Part shown: piece by piece, positions 17,000 through 25,577 of the stretch
How the letters are laid out: the number at the start of each line of letters is the position of its first letter
Numbering within the stretch: position 1 is the first letter of the stretch
Notes under the pieces: generated by a model
What the model saw: only the letters and a program-made list of their open reading frames with translations
Database searches by the model: none
What the model was told of the DNA's origin: nothing
Assembly: GCA_017307505.1 (NCBI GenBank)
Contig: JAFKEE010000027.1
Coordinates: forward strand, 1 to 64,000
Reading direction: 5' to 3'
Length of the DNA: 64,000 bases
Origin: Acidobacteriota bacterium
GTDB taxonomy: Bacteria; Acidobacteriota; Terriglobia; Bryobacterales; Bryobacteraceae
Made by a program: the position numbers and the translations under genes

Positions 17000-17005
17000 T
17001 ACACT
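17000..17005 (+). promoter_or_regulatory. TACACT -10 box, 6 nt before the start codon
   Basis: TACACT is followed by six bases and then the ATG at 17012. No ribosome-binding site fits between, so a leaderless transcript is likely. Confidence 0.45.
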
Positions 17006-17011
17006 TTGGGG

Positions 17012-17623
17012 ATGCTGGTTCTTCTCCTGTTGCTGCTGCAGCCTGCCGCCCCGTGGATTTCGCTGTTCGACGGGCGCACGACCGCGGGCTGGCTGGAGGT
17101 GACGGGTCAACCGTTTCCGGTGAAGTCGTGGGTCGTGGAGGACGGCTGCCTGAAAGCGCGTGTGGTGGAGGGCGGGTTTCAGGACATCCGCACGGAAGCC
17201 ACATTCCGGTCGTTCGAACTGGAGTTCGAATGGAAGATCGAACCGGGCGGCAACTCGGGCGTGAAGTACCTCATCGAAAAGGTCGACAGTTGGAAGGCTC
17301 CGAAGGGGGAAGGGAACAACGCGCGAGGGCGCGGTCCTGAGTACCAGTTGATCGACGACGATGCCAACCCGGATTCGAAGGGACGCCCGGAGAAGCAGAC
17401 CGCGTCGCTCTACGGCAAGATTGCTCCGTTGACGCACGCGGCGAAACCGCCGGGCGAGTTCAATGCGTCGCGGATCGTCGTGCGCGGCGGGCACGTGGAG
17501 CACTGGCTGAACGGCGTGAAGGAGTTGGAGTACGAGGCTCCGGTGAAGGAGAGCCCGATCGTGCTGCAAAACCACCATTCCGTGGTGTGGTTCCGGAGTC
17601 TAAGAATCCGGCGGTTGGAATAG
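17012..17623 (+). CDS. DUF1080 (3-keto-disaccharide hydrolase-like) protein
   Basis: 203 aa with a leucine-rich Sec signal (MLVLLLLLLQPA), then one concanavalin-like DUF1080 domain: WISLFDGRTTAGW at the start, GGNSGVKYL in the middle, and a HVEHWLNGVK segment with VVWFRSLRIR at the end. Some members of this domain family hydrolyse 3-keto-glycosides, others may bind glycans. The ATG at 17012 is preferred to an in-frame GTG at 16997 because it sits 6 nt after a TACACT -10 and begins the signal sequence. Gene 17724 follows about 100 bp later; keto-sugar dehydrogenase and hydrolase pairs of this kind are common. Confidence 0.85.
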   Translation: MLVLLLLLLQPAAPWISLFDGRTTAGWLEVTGQPFPVKSWVVEDGCLKARVVEGGFQDIRTEATFRSFELEFEWKIEPGGNSGVKYLIEKVDSWKAPKGEGNNARGRGPEYQLIDDDANPDSKGRPEKQTASLYGKIAPLTHAAKPPGEFNASRIVVRGGHVEHWLNGVKELEYEAPVKESPIVLQNHHSVVWFRSLRIRRLE

Positions 17624-17723
17624 ATCAAAAGGTAACCTGAGTTACACCCGCTTCGCCCCCATGTGATAGAACAAAGTGGTATTTCAGTTCGCCCCCCTCG
17701 ACTGTTTGAATTAGGAGTTCGTC

Positions 17724-19004
17724 ATGAGTACACGTAGAACCTTCGTCGCCGGCGCAGGCGGCGTGGTTGTTTCCCACCTGGCAGCGAAGAAGGCCATGGC
17801 CGCCAATGACAAGCTTCGCATTGCCGTAATCGGCACCAATGGCCGCGGCAAGGACCATATTCAAGGGATCATGCAGCAGCCGGACGCCGAGGTTGTGACG
17901 TTGTGCGACGTCGACCTGAAGGTCGGCAATGCACGCGCGGAGTCGTTCGAAAAGAAGTATGGCAAGAAGCCGCAAGTGGTCCAGGACATGCGGCGGGTGT
18001 TCGATGACAAGAACATCGACGCGGTGACCATCGCCACGCCGAACCACTGGCATTCGCTGGCCGCGATCTGGGCCTGCCAGGCCGGCAAGGATGTTTACGT
18101 CGAGAAGCCTGGCTCGCACAACATCTATGAAGGCCGGAAGCTGGTGGAAGCGGCCCACAAGTACAAGAGAATTGTGCAGCACGGTGTGCAGTTGCGGTCC
18201 TCGACAGCGGTCCGCGAGGCGGTCGCTCACCTGGAGAAGGGTGTAATCGGCAACGTCTATATGTCGCGCGGCCTGGTGTTCCGGTGGCGTCCCTCGATCG
18301 GCAAGAAGGGCGTGGAACCGGTCCCCGAGGGGCTGGACTACGAGATGTGGACCGGCCCGGCGGAGAAGGAACCGTTCAGCCGCCGGATCGTGCATTACAA
18401 CTGGCACTGGACCTGGAACTACGGCAATGGCGACGTGGGCAATCAGGGGATTCACGAGACCGACCTCTGCATGTGGGGCCTGGGCGTGAAGGGCTTCCCG
18501 TCGAAGATAACGGCGATGGGCGGCAAGTTCCTGTTTGACGACGACAAGATCACGCCGGAAGTGCTCACGACGCTCTACCACTACCCCGACGAGAAGAAGC
18601 TGATCCAGTTTGAAGTGCGGCCGTGGTGCACAAACAGCGAAGACGGAGCCTCGGTGGGCAACATCTTCTACGGTTCAGAGGGCTACATGGTGATCAAGGG
18701 CTATGACACCTACGAGACCTACCTGGGCCAAAAGAAGGAGAAGGGCCCGTCGGGCAAGGCCGGCGGCGACCACTATGCCAACTGGATCAAGGCGATCCGC
18801 AGCCGCAAGACCGAAGACCAGCATGGTCCTGTGGAAACGGCGCATCTGGCCAGCGGGTTGGCGCACCTGGGCAATATTTCCTATCGCTTAGGACGTGTTC
18901 TGAACTTCGATCCGGCGAAGGAGAAGTTCGTGAACGACAAGGAAGCCGACACGCACCTGACGCGCAACTACCGCAAGGGTTTTGAAGTTCCGGCCAAGGT
19001 CTAA
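17724..19004 (+). CDS. Gfo/Idh/MocA family oxidoreductase with Tat-like signal
   Basis: 426 aa. An N-terminal STRRTFVAGAGGVVVSHLA signal precedes the Rossmann domain (AVIGTNGRGKD, about residues 33-43). The VEKPGSHN motif and ATPNHWH are conserved. A NWHWTWNYGNGDVGNQG segment with HETDLCMWG is typical of the large exported group found in Acidobacteria and Planctomycetes. TAGGAG with 6 nt spacing precedes the ATG. It lies next to a DUF1080 gene, so a role in oxidising sugars to 3-keto sugars is plausible but unproven. Confidence 0.86.
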   Translation: MSTRRTFVAGAGGVVVSHLAAKKAMAANDKLRIAVIGTNGRGKDHIQGIMQQPDAEVVTLCDVDLKVGNARAESFEKKYGKKPQVVQDMRRVFDDKNIDAVTIATPNHWHSLAAIWACQAGKDVYVEKPGSHNIYEGRKLVEAAHKYKRIVQHGVQLRSSTAVREAVAHLEKGVIGNVYMSRGLVFRWRPSIGKKGVEPVPEGLDYEMWTGPAEKEPFSRRIVHYNWHWTWNYGNGDVGNQGIHETDLCMWGLGVKGFPSKITAMGGKFLFDDDKITPEVLTTLYHYPDEKKLIQFEVRPWCTNSEDGASVGNIFYGSEGYMVIKGYDTYETYLGQKKEKGPSGKAGGDHYANWIKAIRSRKTEDQHGPVETAHLASGLAHLGNISYRLGRVLNFDPAKEKFVNDKEADTHLTRNYRKGFEVPAKV

Positions 19005-19027
19005 GATCGATCCTATCTTTTAGAAAC

Positions 19028-19071
19028 GCTCCGCTTCTCCGCTGCGTCAGACGGGTCAGGAGAAGCGGAGC
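19028..19071 (+). promoter_or_regulatory. 13-bp perfect hairpin masking the start region of gene 19072
   Basis: gctccgcttctcc (19028-19040) pairs perfectly with ggagaagcggagc (19059-19071) across an 18-nt loop; the right arm contains the AGGAG ribosome-binding site and abuts the ATG at 19072. In an mRNA this would hide the site for translation, as in thermosensor-type or protein-controlled leaders. It could instead be a DNA operator. Confidence 0.6.
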
Positions 19072-19542
19072 ATGAGACTCCTCACAACAACACTTTTTAC
19101 TCTGATGCTGGCCTGCACCGCGCAAGCGGGCGTAGGTATCTCGATCAATATCGGATCAGCGCCGTATTACGGCTACGCGCCGCCGGAGGTGGCCTATGTG
19201 CAGCAATACGTGCCGGCGTACGACATGCCCAGGGTGTTCGTAATCGCCCGGTATGCTCACATCCAGCCAATGGTTGTGGTCGACATGTACCGGCGTGGTT
19301 ATGGCTGGGACGGGATCTGTTCGCGGTATCGCGTACCGGTGGCTGCTTTTGATGCCTACTTTGGTCCGCGAGGAGGCTACTACGCGCCGCCGCCGCCGCG
19401 ATACTACGGCGGGTATGGCTATGCGCCGCGAGGCAGTGCATTCTATGGTGGACGAGGTTACGACCGCCACTATGACAAGCACTACGACAAGCATTGGGAC
19501 AAGCATGACCGCGGCCGGGGCCATGGCCGGGGCCGCTGGTAG
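19072..19542 (+). CDS. Secreted Tyr/Gly/His-rich hypothetical protein
   Basis: 156 aa with a Sec signal (MRLLTTTLFTLMLACTAQA). The middle has a VVVDMYRRGYGWD segment; the C-terminal third is low-complexity with Gly-Tyr runs and a YDKHYDKHWDKHD repeat, then an RGRGHGRGRW tail. The His/Asp repeat could bind metal ions. Similar acidobacterial secreted proteins are unassigned. The ribosome-binding site lies in the hairpin described at 19028-19071. A rho-independent terminator follows, so it is a single-gene transcript. Confidence 0.7.
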   Translation: MRLLTTTLFTLMLACTAQAGVGISINIGSAPYYGYAPPEVAYVQQYVPAYDMPRVFVIARYAHIQPMVVVDMYRRGYGWDGICSRYRVPVAAFDAYFGPRGGYYAPPPPRYYGGYGYAPRGSAFYGGRGYDRHYDKHYDKHWDKHDRGRGHGRGRW

Positions 19543-19580
19543 GCAGTCGGGCAGCCGCTTCCGAGATTGAGTTGATACAA

Positions 19581-19621
19581 GGCGCAGGGCGATTCAAATT
19601 GCCCTGCGCCTTTTGATTTTT
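19581..19621 (+). terminator. Rho-independent terminator after gene 19072
   Basis: A 10-bp perfect stem, ggcgcagggc (19581-19590) and gccctgcgcc (19601-19610) with a 10-nt loop, is followed by ttttgattttt. It lies about 40 nt past the stop codon at 19542. Confidence 0.85.
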
Positions 19622-19699
19622 CACGGAGGACTACGACTAGAATGCCCCCTCCCGGCCTGGTGACTCGGCCAGGCTTGATTTGAGCGAAATGGAGACTGC

Positions 19700-20935
19700 G
19701 TGGCCGGAAGTTGTGCTCGAACGTCGCTGATATTCCTATTCCTCTGCGTATGCCTGGAATTGCCTGCCTGGCCTCAGCGGGCTCTGCAGCGAATCCAGGC
19801 GGAATATGCGGTGGTGGATGCGGAACTGCAGAAGCACCTGAAGTTCGATCAGTGGCTGGACGGTGAACCAGGCACGCGTGCTCTGGTGGCGCGGCATTGG
19901 GCCCTCTGCCGCGAATGGGTCACAGTCTGGATGGACGCTCATCCCGCGGATGGCCTGGCGGGTGCGAAGAAGGCGCTGTCAGTAATCGCTCCAACTGACC
20001 CCGCTCAGAGTCTGCTCCTGAATAAGGACGCTGTGCTGGTGCAGACGCCCGGAGCGATTGGCAACGTGTTTATCGTTACTAAGGCGAGGGGCCGGCACCG
20101 GGTGGCTTGGAGCATTGACCAGGCCGCAGACCCGCCAGGAGAGTTTGCCGTGGGACTAGCAAAATGGCGGGCCTCGTCGGCCGGGCCATCGGAGGTTTTC
20201 AAGCGCGCAAGTGTTGAAAGACCCACAGGTCCTCTTGTGCCCAATCTTGGCTTACTGCCACAGGATCGGCAGGGGAGGGCGCGTTTCTATATCGATGCCG
20301 CCTATGCGCAGTCCGCGGGTGGAAGCGGTACTAAGCAGATTAGCCTGTGGATTTGGGATGGCCAGTCAGCCCGCCCTCTGATCCTGCGGGATTATCGGGT
20401 GACGTGGTTCCAAGCGAAGTTCACACGGCTGGAAGGTGACCTCCTCAAGGTCCACGAGAAGAGGTTATTTCGAATGTTCGATTCCTGTTCGGGCTGTGAT
20501 GAACGTCAAATCGAATGGGTGGTTCGCGTGACTCCGGATGGCCTGGAAGAGCTGCGAGAGACAAGCGCAACTCCTCAGATGGATGCTGTGGATGAGCTGT
20601 TCTACCGGCTCACGCGGGGCGAACCGGCCGCCACCGTGGCCACTCCGGCGGCCATTGATGCGGCAACTTCCATCCTGGAGGAGGTGCGCAAATCCAATCC
20701 GCAAATGAACTTTCGGGAGGCCCATTCCCTGGGGATGATCATGTCCGAGAAAAGCAAATGGTTCGGTGCGAGCGGCACGATTTGTCTGGGGACATCCGGG
20801 ATCGGGTTGAATGCTTTCAGCCTGAAGCACGGGGCGAATGGATGGATCGTGACTTCGATCGGGAAGGGTGAGGCGGCGTGCCCTGCCGGTCCGGAGCCGA
20901 AGCCCCACCACCTGCCGCCTCAACTCCTGAGATGA
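19700..20935 (+). CDS. Secreted hypothetical protein
   Basis: 411 aa starting at a GTG with GGAG five nt upstream. The N-terminus (LIFLFLCVCLELPAWP) is a hydrophobic signal. The rest is a soluble protein with no family I recognise; notable are an internal DSCSGCDERQ cysteine pair and a Pro-rich tail ending in PPQLLR. It is isolated between the terminator and the convergent enolase-superfamily gene. Function unknown. Confidence 0.55.
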   Translation: MAGSCARTSLIFLFLCVCLELPAWPQRALQRIQAEYAVVDAELQKHLKFDQWLDGEPGTRALVARHWALCREWVTVWMDAHPADGLAGAKKALSVIAPTDPAQSLLLNKDAVLVQTPGAIGNVFIVTKARGRHRVAWSIDQAADPPGEFAVGLAKWRASSAGPSEVFKRASVERPTGPLVPNLGLLPQDRQGRARFYIDAAYAQSAGGSGTKQISLWIWDGQSARPLILRDYRVTWFQAKFTRLEGDLLKVHEKRLFRMFDSCSGCDERQIEWVVRVTPDGLEELRETSATPQMDAVDELFYRLTRGEPAATVATPAAIDAATSILEEVRKSNPQMNFREAHSLGMIMSEKSKWFGASGTICLGTSGIGLNAFSLKHGANGWIVTSIGKGEAACPAGPEPKPHHLPPQLLR

Positions 20936-20951
20936 GTGGGACGACAGGCGG

Positions 20952-22190
20952 TCACCCCCACCACGGTTCTCCGTCGACCAGGTTGGCCTTCAAGTATTCC
21001 TGATTAAGATCCAGCCCGAGGCCTGCACCCATCGGCACCTTCAGTTTGCTCTGGCGCACCTCGGGTGGGTTTGAGGCGGCCATCTTCTCGACGTGCCTCG
21101 TGGGCCGGCCCAGCGCGCTTTCGCTGCGGTAGAAGTTCTGGATGGAGGCTCCGAAGTGCGCATTGGCGATGGTCAGGATGAGTGAGCCCACGTTGTGGAG
21201 GGCTACCGGGGTGCGGGTCAACGCCGCATGGTCGGCGATCTTCTTCGTGCCCGTGAGGCCGCCGGCGAAGGCGAGATCCGGATGGACGATGTCGGCCACC
21301 TGTGTATCGAGGAACGGTTTGAAGCCGCGGACCAGTTCCAGCTTCTCTCCTGTGAGGATCGGGATGCGTGTGGAGCGCTTCAGGGCGGCCCAGCCCTCGT
21401 GGAAGGTGACGTTCAGGGGGTCTTCCAGGAAGAGCGGGTTCATCGACTCCACGGCCTTGGCCACACCGATCGCGCTGGGTGTGTCCATCTCGTTGTGGCA
21501 GTGGACCGCGATGTCGATCTCGTCGCCCACGGCGTCGCGGGTGTTGGTATACGCCGTGTGCACTTTGCGCAGATCCTCGGGCATCAGGGTGTTGGCGTAG
21601 CGCGCGGCCGGCACACCGAGCACGGGGTCGATGCCGTTCTTGAAGGCGTTGAAACCCTCGGGCATGGCTTTGATGCGCGCGGCCCACTCGCGGCAGGAAC
21701 CTTTGTCGAGCATGTTGAAGCCCAGGCCATGGGAGTACATGGGGATGGCGTCGCGGAAGGGTCCGCCCATCAGCACGCACACGGGCTTGTTGAGGATCTT
21801 GCCGGCCAGATCCCAGAGCGCCATGTCGATGCCGGAGATGACTCCGATCTGCGCCATGTAGGTGTGCATGAGCGAGGTCATCTGATGGAAATGGACCTCG
21901 ATGGCCAGAGGGTCCTTGCCAAGGAGGAGGCCGTTCATGGTTTCGATGCGCGCCCGCGCCATGGGACCGGAGGCTCCGGCCTCGCCATAACCCACGAGCC
22001 CTGAGTCCGTTTCGATTTTGATGAGGCAGTTGTTGGCGATGTTCTTGATGGCCATCGCCTTGACGGCGGTAATCTTCACTTTGCCGCTATCGGGCGCGGC
22101 CAGAGCCTGGAAGCGCGGAAAGAGTGTGGTGGCGGGCAGGACAGCCAGGGCGCGGACCAGAGCGCGGCGGCTGAGTTGGGCAGGAGTCAT
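20952..22190 (-). CDS. Enolase-superfamily (mandelate racemase/muconate lactonizing type) protein, Tat signal
   Basis: 412 aa. The N-terminus SRRALVRALAVLPATTLFP is a Tat-type signal. The capping domain is followed by a barrel with metal-site segments LFLEDPL and LTGEKLEL and a VALHNVGS His. The first ligand region reads AVHCHNEMD where relatives usually show VDCH, so Asp appears replaced by His; metal binding may be altered. Sugar-acid dehydratases of the galactonate/mannonate type are the closest idea. GGAGG seven nt before the ATG supports the start. It is divergent from the MFS gene at 22274. Confidence 0.8.
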   Translation of the reverse strand: MTPAQLSRRALVRALAVLPATTLFPRFQALAAPDSGKVKITAVKAMAIKNIANNCLIKIETDSGLVGYGEAGASGPMARARIETMNGLLLGKDPLAIEVHFHQMTSLMHTYMAQIGVISGIDMALWDLAGKILNKPVCVLMGGPFRDAIPMYSHGLGFNMLDKGSCREWAARIKAMPEGFNAFKNGIDPVLGVPAARYANTLMPEDLRKVHTAYTNTRDAVGDEIDIAVHCHNEMDTPSAIGVAKAVESMNPLFLEDPLNVTFHEGWAALKRSTRIPILTGEKLELVRGFKPFLDTQVADIVHPDLAFAGGLTGTKKIADHAALTRTPVALHNVGSLILTIANAHFGASIQNFYRSESALGRPTRHVEKMAASNPPEVRQSKLKVPMGAGLGLDLNQEYLKANLVDGEPWWG

Positions 22191-22260
22191 GGGAACACCT
22201 CCGGGCTATGAGACTATCGCATCTGTTGACCCGTTGCACCGCTCCGCCCGCCGCGACCGC

Positions 22261-22266
22261 TATTCT
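22261..22266 (+). promoter_or_regulatory. TATTCT -10 box, 7 nt before the MFS start
   Basis: TATTCT, then seven bases, then GTG at 22274. This spacing suits a leaderless mRNA. Confidence 0.4.
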
Positions 22267-22273
22267 GGAACGA

Positions 22274-23566
22274 GTGAGTGGATTCGTCGACATTCTCAGG
22301 ACCAACCGCAATTACCGGAATTGCTGGATGGGGCAGATCGTCAGCGAGGTCGGCGACCATTTCAATTCCATCGCCGTCCTCAGCCTGGCCCTGCACCTGA
22401 CGGGCAGCGGAGCTACCGTGGGCGCGGTGATGATTGCGCGCGTCCTGCCGGCTATCCTCGCCGGGCCTATTGCGGGGCTGGTGCTGGACCGCATGGACCG
22501 GCGCAAGATCATGGTCGCTTCCGACCTAATGCGGTGCGTGGTCGCCCTCCTGCACATCCTGCTGCTGACTTACCGGGAAACGTGGCTCCTCTACGTTCTG
22601 AGCGGACTGCTGATGTTCGCGTCGCCGTTCTTCAACAGCGGGCGGTCGGCGATTCTGCCGCGGATCGCAAGCCGGGAAGAGCTGCATAGCGCGAATGCAC
22701 TGACGCAGACGACCTCCTGGCTCACGCTTTCCATCGGGACCATGCTGGGCGGGATCTCGACGGGGGCGCTCGGCTACCGCTGGGCCTTCGTGGCCAACGC
22801 AACGAGCTTCCTGTTCAGTGCGCTGGCGATCTGGAGCCTGAAATCGCCGGAGGGGCATTTCCGGCCCCTGCGCGATGTGAATGCGGCGAAGCGGCAGTCG
22901 AACTACCAGGAGTTCCGGGAAGGGCTGCGGTATATGTCCACGCGGCCGCTGATCCTGGGGATCGCGCTGCTGGGGGTGGGCTGGTCCACCGGCGGCGGCG
23001 CGGCGCAGGTGCTGTTCACGCTCTTCGGCGAGGTGGTGTTCAAGGCCGGGCCGAAAGGGATCGGCCTGATCTGGAGCTTCGCCGGAATCGGACTGGTGCT
23101 GGGCGGCATGCTGGGGCACCGCATGGGGCCGAAGTACACGTTCGAGCGCTACAAACATGCCGTGACCATTGCGTTTTTCCTGCATGGCTTGTGCTATGTG
23201 ATCTTCAGCGTGATGCCGGAGATCTGGGGCGCCATGATCTTCATCGCGTTCTCGCGGGTGGCGATGGGCTTCAACTCGGTGCTGAACCGCACCATTCTGC
23301 TGCTGCACATTCCGGACGGGTTGCGCGGGCGCGTGTTCACGACGGTGGAGACCATGGCGAATGCGGTGATGATGCTTTCCATGGGCGCCGCGGGCGTCGC
23401 GTCGACGCACTACTCGGCGCGCGAGATCGGCGTCGTGGCGGGCGGCCTGAGTGCATCGACGGCCTTGTTCTGGGCATGGGCTAACGCTTCGGGCAAGCTC
23501 ACAGAGCCCGAGCGGGACTGGCAGGAGCCGAAGCGCGAGTTCAGCGAACCTGTAACGCCAGCGTAA
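22274..23566 (+). CDS. MFS transporter (EntS/DHA3-like, MFS_3)
   Basis: 430 aa from the GTG at 22274 (an in-frame ATG at 22208 would add 22 residues with no membrane character). Twelve membrane helices are expected. The loop 2-3 motif reads GLVLDRMDRRKIM, close to the MFS signature A, and the start MGQIVSEVGDHFN is characteristic of this drug/siderophore exporter group. Its last 26 bp overlap the convergent GT-thioesterase gene. Being next to the carrier-protein cluster, it could export that product, although it lies on the opposite strand. Confidence 0.83.
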   Translation: MSGFVDILRTNRNYRNCWMGQIVSEVGDHFNSIAVLSLALHLTGSGATVGAVMIARVLPAILAGPIAGLVLDRMDRRKIMVASDLMRCVVALLHILLLTYRETWLLYVLSGLLMFASPFFNSGRSAILPRIASREELHSANALTQTTSWLTLSIGTMLGGISTGALGYRWAFVANATSFLFSALAIWSLKSPEGHFRPLRDVNAAKRQSNYQEFREGLRYMSTRPLILGIALLGVGWSTGGGAAQVLFTLFGEVVFKAGPKGIGLIWSFAGIGLVLGGMLGHRMGPKYTFERYKHAVTIAFFLHGLCYVIFSVMPEIWGAMIFIAFSRVAMGFNSVLNRTILLLHIPDGLRGRVFTTVETMANAVMMLSMGAAGVASTHYSAREIGVVAGGLSASTALFWAWANASGKLTEPERDWQEPKREFSEPVTPA

Positions 23567-25577
23567 GATCGGCCTTCATGGTGGAGAGCAAGGCGGCCTG
23601 GGCGGGTTCCAGGAAGAAATGTCCGCCCTTGAACTCGGAGTGCCGGAAGACCTGGGTGGTCTGCAGACCCCAGGCCGCCAGGTGCTCGGCCGTGACGTTG
23701 GGATCGGCCTCGCCGCCGTAGGCAAAGAGCGGGAGGTCGAGCGGCGCCTGGGCTTCGTAGGCGTAGTGGCGGTAGAGGCGGGCGTCGGAGAGCAGCGCCG
23801 GCAGGGCCAGTTTCAGCAGTTCGGGGTTGTTCAGAACGCTGGGGGGGAAGCCTTCCAGGCGGCGCAGTTCCTCAATGAAGTCGCGCATGGAGGGTTCCGG
23901 CGGCGGGACGTGGTTGAGGCGGTACTGGGGGGCGCGCGCTCCGGAGACGTGCAGGGAGACGGGCATCGGCAGCCCTTCGCGGCGGAGCGCCCGGGTGAGT
24001 TCAAAGCTGATGCCGGCGCCCATGCTGTGGCCGAAGAAGGCGAACGGGGCGTCCAGGAAGGGGCGCAGCTCTTTGAGGATCGCCTCGACGAGCGGGCCCA
24101 TGCGTTCGAAGGCGGGTTCCGCGGCACGGGTTTCGCGCCCGGGCAGACGCACCGGGACGACGCAGGCGAGCGCGCTGAGTTTGTCGCGCCAGGCGCGGTA
24201 GGGCAGGGCTCCGCCGCCGGCCCAGGGGAAGCAGAAGAGCTTCAGGCGGCCGGCCGGGATCTCCTCGATGCCCGGCAGCCAGGGGTTGCTGTCCGGCTTG
24301 GCGGCCGCGGTATGTTGCTTCAGCCGCAGCGCGAGCAGTTTCTTTTTCTCCTCGCTCAGGGCAGGCCGGACGGCCGGAGCGGGGGGCTGCTTCTTGGGTT
24401 TATGGAGCAGGCCTTCGAGGACACTCTCGAAGGGCAGCACGTTGAGGTTGGCGGCGTATTCCAGCGCGGCTTTGCGCGACGCGGCGGCGAGCTCTTCCCA
24501 GTGCGGCTGGTCTGAGGTGAGGCGCTCCATCACTTTCTGCCAGGGGACGACGTCCTGCGGAGGGACCTCGGCCACGGGGACCATGCTGGCGTCGACCGCC
24601 GGTTTGTACTTGACGATGGGGTTGACGCGGATCAGGTAGGGGACGCCGAGTTTGGCTTCGTGAAGGCCGCCGACGTCGCTGGCGACCACCGGGATGCCGC
24701 GGGACATCGCTTCCAGCACGATGCGGGAGCGCGCCTCGGCCCAGACGGAGGGCACCAGCATCACCTTGGTCTGGCGCAGCAGCCCGTCGATGTTGTCCAT
24801 CTGGTTGAGGAGCGTAATGTTGGGCCGCTGACGCATGGCCTCGAGCTCTTCGGCCTGCGTGCCCCAGGTAGGGATGGCGGCGAAAGGGACGCCGGGCATG
24901 CGGTCCGCGAGGTCGAGGAAGATGGAGATGCCTTTGACGGCGCAGGGATTCACCATCGCGACATAGGGATTCTCGAAACGGCCCAGCAGGGGGAAGTTGT
25001 GCGTGTCTTCCAGGAGGGAGATGGGCACGTGGATGGCGTCGATGCCGCTCCATTCCCGGACGTAGCCGGCGACGTAATGGCTGACGCCGACGGTGGCGTC
25101 GGCGCGCTTCAGGACTTCGGTCTTGGAGGCGGAGACCATCGAACTGTCGGGCCCGAAGGGGACGGCGATGGTGGCTCGCACCAGATAGACGACGCGCGCG
25201 TTGGGAGCCTTGACGGCGATGTCGAACAGAAGCTGGCCGGGGTCGTCTGTCGAGGTGATGATGATGTCGGGCTGGAAGTCGTCGATCTGCGCCTGGAAGA
25301 AGCCGCGCAGGTGTGGGCTCAACGACAGGACGCGGACCGCCACCCCACCCAGGTCGTAGCGGATGCCGGTGCCGTCCGTGCCGTCAGCTTCCACTCCGCG
25401 GGCCTTGAGGGCAGCCAGCATGGCGTCGTGGCCTTCCTGGCCGAATTGTTCGACCCGGGTGACGACGCGCACGGCGTGGCCGCGGGCGGCCAGGGCCTCC
25501 ATCAACAACCGGTTCGATTTGTCGCCACCGCCGAGGGAAGGGAAATAAGTGGAGTTGTGCGCCAGCAGAACCTTCAC
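23541..25577 (-). CDS. GT4 glycosyltransferase-type II thioesterase fusion
   Basis: 678 aa. Residues about 1-395 are a GT4 glycosyltransferase: an N-terminal Rossmann-like LLAHNSTYFPSLGGGDKSN, and EARSRIVLEAM, the EX7E motif, in the donor site. A short linker, LSEEKKKLLALRLKQ, follows. From about residue 435 to the end is a GrsT/surfactin-type thioesterase: FPWAGGG, VRLPGRE, nucleophile Ser in GHSMGAG, Asp in GEADPN, and His in KGGHFF, so the catalytic triad is complete. A GT fused to a thioesterase is rare. The start ATG overlaps the stop of the upstream GT4 gene (ATGA). Likely it glycosylates and releases a product tethered to the ACP of gene 26800. Confidence 0.82.
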   Translation of the reverse strand: MKVLLAHNSTYFPSLGGGDKSNRLLMEALAARGHAVRVVTRVEQFGQEGHDAMLAALKARGVEADGTDGTGIRYDLGGVAVRVLSLSPHLRGFFQAQIDDFQPDIIITSTDDPGQLLFDIAVKAPNARVVYLVRATIAVPFGPDSSMVSASKTEVLKRADATVGVSHYVAGYVREWSGIDAIHVPISLLEDTHNFPLLGRFENPYVAMVNPCAVKGISIFLDLADRMPGVPFAAIPTWGTQAEELEAMRQRPNITLLNQMDNIDGLLRQTKVMLVPSVWAEARSRIVLEAMSRGIPVVASDVGGLHEAKLGVPYLIRVNPIVKYKPAVDASMVPVAEVPPQDVVPWQKVMERLTSDQPHWEELAAASRKAALEYAANLNVLPFESVLEGLLHKPKKQPPAPAVRPALSEEKKKLLALRLKQHTAAAKPDSNPWLPGIEEIPAGRLKLFCFPWAGGGALPYRAWRDKLSALACVVPVRLPGRETRAAEPAFERMGPLVEAILKELRPFLDAPFAFFGHSMGAGISFELTRALRREGLPMPVSLHVSGARAPQYRLNHVPPPEPSMRDFIEELRRLEGFPPSVLNNPELLKLALPALLSDARLYRHYAYEAQAPLDLPLFAYGGEADPNVTAEHLAAWGLQTTQVFRHSEFKGGHFFLEPAQAALLSTMKADLTLALQVR

